Source: Propionibacteriaceae bacterium
Lineage (GTDB): Bacteria > Actinomycetota > Actinomycetes > Propionibacteriales > Propionibacteriaceae
Assembly (NCBI GenBank): GCA_031254155.1
Contig: JAIRVA010000294.1
Span: forward strand, 1-7,027
Direction of reading: 5' to 3'
DNA length: 7,027 nucleotides
Numbering within the stretch: position 1 is the stretch's first letter; the number at the start of each line of letters is the position of its first letter. Below are positions 5,682 through 7,027 of this stretch, piece after piece. A program made the translations under genes and the position numbers. The notes beneath the pieces were generated by a model, which had not been told where the DNA came from, made no database searches, and saw only the letters and a program-made list of their open reading frames with translations.

Positions 5682-5930
5682 ATGCCCACCGCCACAATGA
5701 CAACCAAGGGCCAGGTGACGATCCCGTTGGCCGTCCGGACGGACCTTCGTCTGGAGGCAGGTGTCCGGGTGGAGTTCCGGCGGGGTGACGACGGGTCGTA
5801 CTCCCTCCGCGCCGCGACCCGGCCCGTGAGCGACTTGTTCGGCTGCCTGCCGCCGCACCGTGGTCCCGCGCTGACGGTCGAAGAGATGAGCGACCGGATG
5901 GCGGCCGGTGCGGCGGAGGCCAACCGGTGA
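5682..5930 (+). CDS. vapB: VapB-type antitoxin, AbrB/MazE/SpoVT fold
   Basis: The 82-residue protein has an N-terminal swapped-hairpin AbrB-like DNA-binding domain at about residues 5-45. The conserved core is TTKGQVTIPLAVRTDLRLEAG, given in two parts: TTKGQVTIP and RTDLRLEAG, followed by VEFRR. The C-terminal segment (SDLFGCLPP, then LTVEEMSDRMAAGAAEA at about 65-80) is the expected toxin-binding helix of VapB antitoxins. It would neutralise the PIN toxin encoded next and repress its own promoter through the paired palindromes upstream. The start has a perfect AAGGAG site. Its TGA overlaps the GTG of the toxin gene by four bases (GTGA), the usual coupling in such pairs. Length and composition are normal for the family. 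Confidence 0.94.
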   Translation: MPTATMTTKGQVTIPLAVRTDLRLEAGVRVEFRRGDDGSYSLRAATRPVSDLFGCLPPHRGPALTVEEMSDRMAAGAAEANR

Positions 5931-6340
5931 TCGGCCTCGACACCAACGTACTCGTCCGGGTGATGGTACGAGACGACGCCCACCAGGCGAGGTTGGCCGA
6001 CGCCCGCCTCTTGTCGCTGACCACCGCCAATCCAGGCTACGTCACTCACATTGTCTTGGTCGAGTTGTGGTGGGTTTTGACCCGTTCGTACGGCTACACC
6101 CCGGCCGAGGCCCTGATCCCGCTCAACCGGCTCACCGAGACTGCGACCATCGTCATCCAGGACCGCGACCGCGTGGTCACCGCTCTCGACGCCGTCCGCG
6201 ACCAGGGGGCCGACTTCGCCGACGCACTCATTGTTTCCGTCTCAGCAGCCAACGGTTGTCGTACGGTCGAGACCTTCGACAAAGCCGCTGTCCGACGCGC
6301 CGGGATGACACCCCTCGCCGAACCGGCCCCCGGCACCTGA
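5927..6340 (+). CDS. vapC: VapC-type toxin, PIN-domain endoribonuclease
   Basis: The 137-residue protein spans one complete PIN domain. The acidic metal-binding set is present: D5 in GLDTNVLVR, E46 in VLVELWW, D96/D99 in GADFADALI and D118 in ETFDKAAVR. The toxin is therefore predicted to be active. VapC proteins are Mg2+/Mn2+-dependent RNases, usually cutting tRNA or rRNA at specific sites; the target cannot be read here. The GTG start overlaps the vapB stop as GTGA and gives the canonical N-terminus MIGLDTN. The gene converges on the DUF234 ATPase gene, with 69 bases between the two stops (6341-6409). In that gap I see no GC-rich hairpin with a T-run to call as a terminator. Confidence 0.95.
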   Translation: MIGLDTNVLVRVMVRDDAHQARLADARLLSLTTANPGYVTHIVLVELWWVLTRSYGYTPAEALIPLNRLTETATIVIQDRDRVVTALDAVRDQGADFADALIVSVSAANGCRTVETFDKAAVRRAGMTPLAEPAPGT

Positions 6341-6409
6341 GTCCCGCCCGGCAGGCGAGTTCTTCGGTCGTAACAGATTTTCAGACCACCTCACTGGCGG
6401 CGGGGTCGG

Positions 6410-7027
6410 TCACCGCCACGCGTCCAGCAGGTCGGCGGGTCCCCAGCGACGGGCGAGGGCGAGACCGTCGGCAAAACCGCTGGCGGACACCGCGACGAGA
6501 TCCGCCCGCTCCGCGCCGGGTACGGCGCGCGCACCGCGGGCCAACTCCGCCAGGTCATGTCCGTCGAACGGCTGGCTGTCACGCCACTTGACCGAGCCGA
6601 CGAACTCGATCCGGCGCGCCACCGGGCCGCGGTCGGCGCCCACGAGATCGACCTCCGGGTTGTTCAGGCGGTTCCACCAGCCCCCGACCACCCGGTCGGC
6701 CGACTCCCGGGCGAGGAGACGCGTCAGAGACTCCCGCACCAGCGGTTCCACCGCCCGGCCCCGCCACGACAGCCAGCCCGCCTCGACCCGCGCGACCGCC
6801 GTACCGCCCAGGCCCCGTTCCGCGAGCGGCACGATCCGCGCGCCAAAGGCCAGCCAGAAGCGCAGGTACGAATCGGCGACGCGGTACCGCCGGTTGCGGG
6901 TGTCCGCGACCGTACTGAGGGGCAACTCGTCCGTGACCACCCGCCGCCCGGCCAAGGTGGCGAGGACCGGGATGAGCGAACCGGAGGGCAGGGCCTGCCC
7001 GCCGCCGGCGGCTCGCCCGATCAGGGA
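6410..7027 (-). CDS. DUF234-type AAA ATPase, C-terminal part (gene cut by right edge)
   Basis: The minus-strand frame is open from 7027 to the TGA at 6412-6410, giving 205 residues with the N-terminus missing. The first visible part resembles the winged-helix region of these ATPases (SLIPVLATLAGRRVV, then LPL and NRRYRVADSYLRFW at about 46-59). The YRxxDxxxRFW signature is typical of the DUF234 family. The C-terminal half contains a PD-(D/E)XK nuclease-like core: NPEVDLVG (D127), RRIEFVG (E141) and SVKW (K147). The P-loop ATPase domain expected upstream lies beyond the window. Substrates of the family are not well established. An in-frame TTG at 6955 could be mistaken for a start, but the homology-like sequence continues upstream of it, so a truncated independent gene is unlikely. 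Confidence 0.85.
   Translation of the reverse strand, partial: SLIGRAAGGGQALPSGSLIPVLATLAGRRVVTDELPLSTVADTRNRRYRVADSYLRFWLAFGARIVPLAERGLGGTAVARVEAGWLSWRGRAVEPLVRESLTRLLARESADRVVGGWWNRLNNPEVDLVGADRGPVARRIEFVGSVKWRDSQPFDGHDLAELARGARAVPGAERADLVAVSASGFADGLALARRWGPADLLDAWR

Noticed and set aside
5556..6049. Minus-strand frames antisense to vapBC
   Set aside because: They overlap the vapBC promoter and genes, have no domain features, and the plus-strand pair is unambiguous.
6341..6409. Possible bidirectional terminator between vapC and the ATPase gene
   Set aside because: Only four-base stems without a T-run are visible, too weak to call.
1..7027. CRISPR arrays, tRNA or rRNA genes, insertion sequences, attachment sites
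   Set aside because: I saw no regularly spaced repeats outside the coding 57-bp tandem, no cloverleaf, no transposase and no terminal inverted repeats with target duplication.

Overview
The window is high-GC DNA, with G/C at most third codon positions and GTG/TTG-tolerant starts. This fits a high-GC Gram-positive (actinobacterial) chromosome; I cannot name the genus from the sequence alone. There are two gene blocks transcribed away from each other around position 5,600, plus the tail of a gene entering from the right edge.

Left block (1-5580, minus strand, read right to left): an apparent four-gene operon for the cell envelope. The first gene (5580-3304) is a fusion. A YidC/Oxa1-type five-helix membrane insertase module is joined by a basic linker to a CDP-glycerol glycerophosphotransferase-like (TagB/TagF family) domain, followed by a C-terminal coiled coil. 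Its stop codon lies inside the start region of the second gene (3311-714, 8-base overlap). That gene encodes a large polytopic protein with an extracellular alkaline-phosphatase/sulfatase-superfamily domain resembling lipoteichoic acid synthase, plus a 57-bp tandem repeat in its linker. Two small membrane proteins of unknown function follow (655-374, then 390 to the left edge), and these two overlap by 17 bases. The set looks like a membrane-bound module that makes or modifies a glycerol-phosphate-type polymer or another phosphate-containing envelope glycopolymer: a cytoplasmic transferase tethered to a YidC-like channel, and an outward-facing phosphotransferase. The polymer and the partners are inferred.

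Middle (5581-5681): a 101-bp divergent intergenic region. It holds a sigma70-like promoter for the plus-strand genes and two matching TTAC-N5-GTAA palindromes over the -10 and leader. It also holds three alternating GGTAGC/GCTACC half-sites next to the GTG start of the fusion gene.

Right block (5682-6340, plus strand): a typical VapBC type II toxin-antitoxin pair, with an AbrB/MazE-fold antitoxin and a PIN-domain RNase toxin overlapping by four bases (GTGA). It converges on the 3' end of a minus-strand DUF234-type AAA ATPase gene (7027-6410), cut by the right edge, whose visible part carries a PD-(D/E)XK nuclease-like motif.

The most unusual items are the YidC-glycerophosphotransferase fusion, its translational coupling to the LtaS-like enzyme, the 57-bp repeats, and an 18-base perfect repeat encoding the same DEMMG peptide in the cytoplasmic tails of two proteins of the operon. 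Whether any of these is undescribed cannot be settled without database searches.
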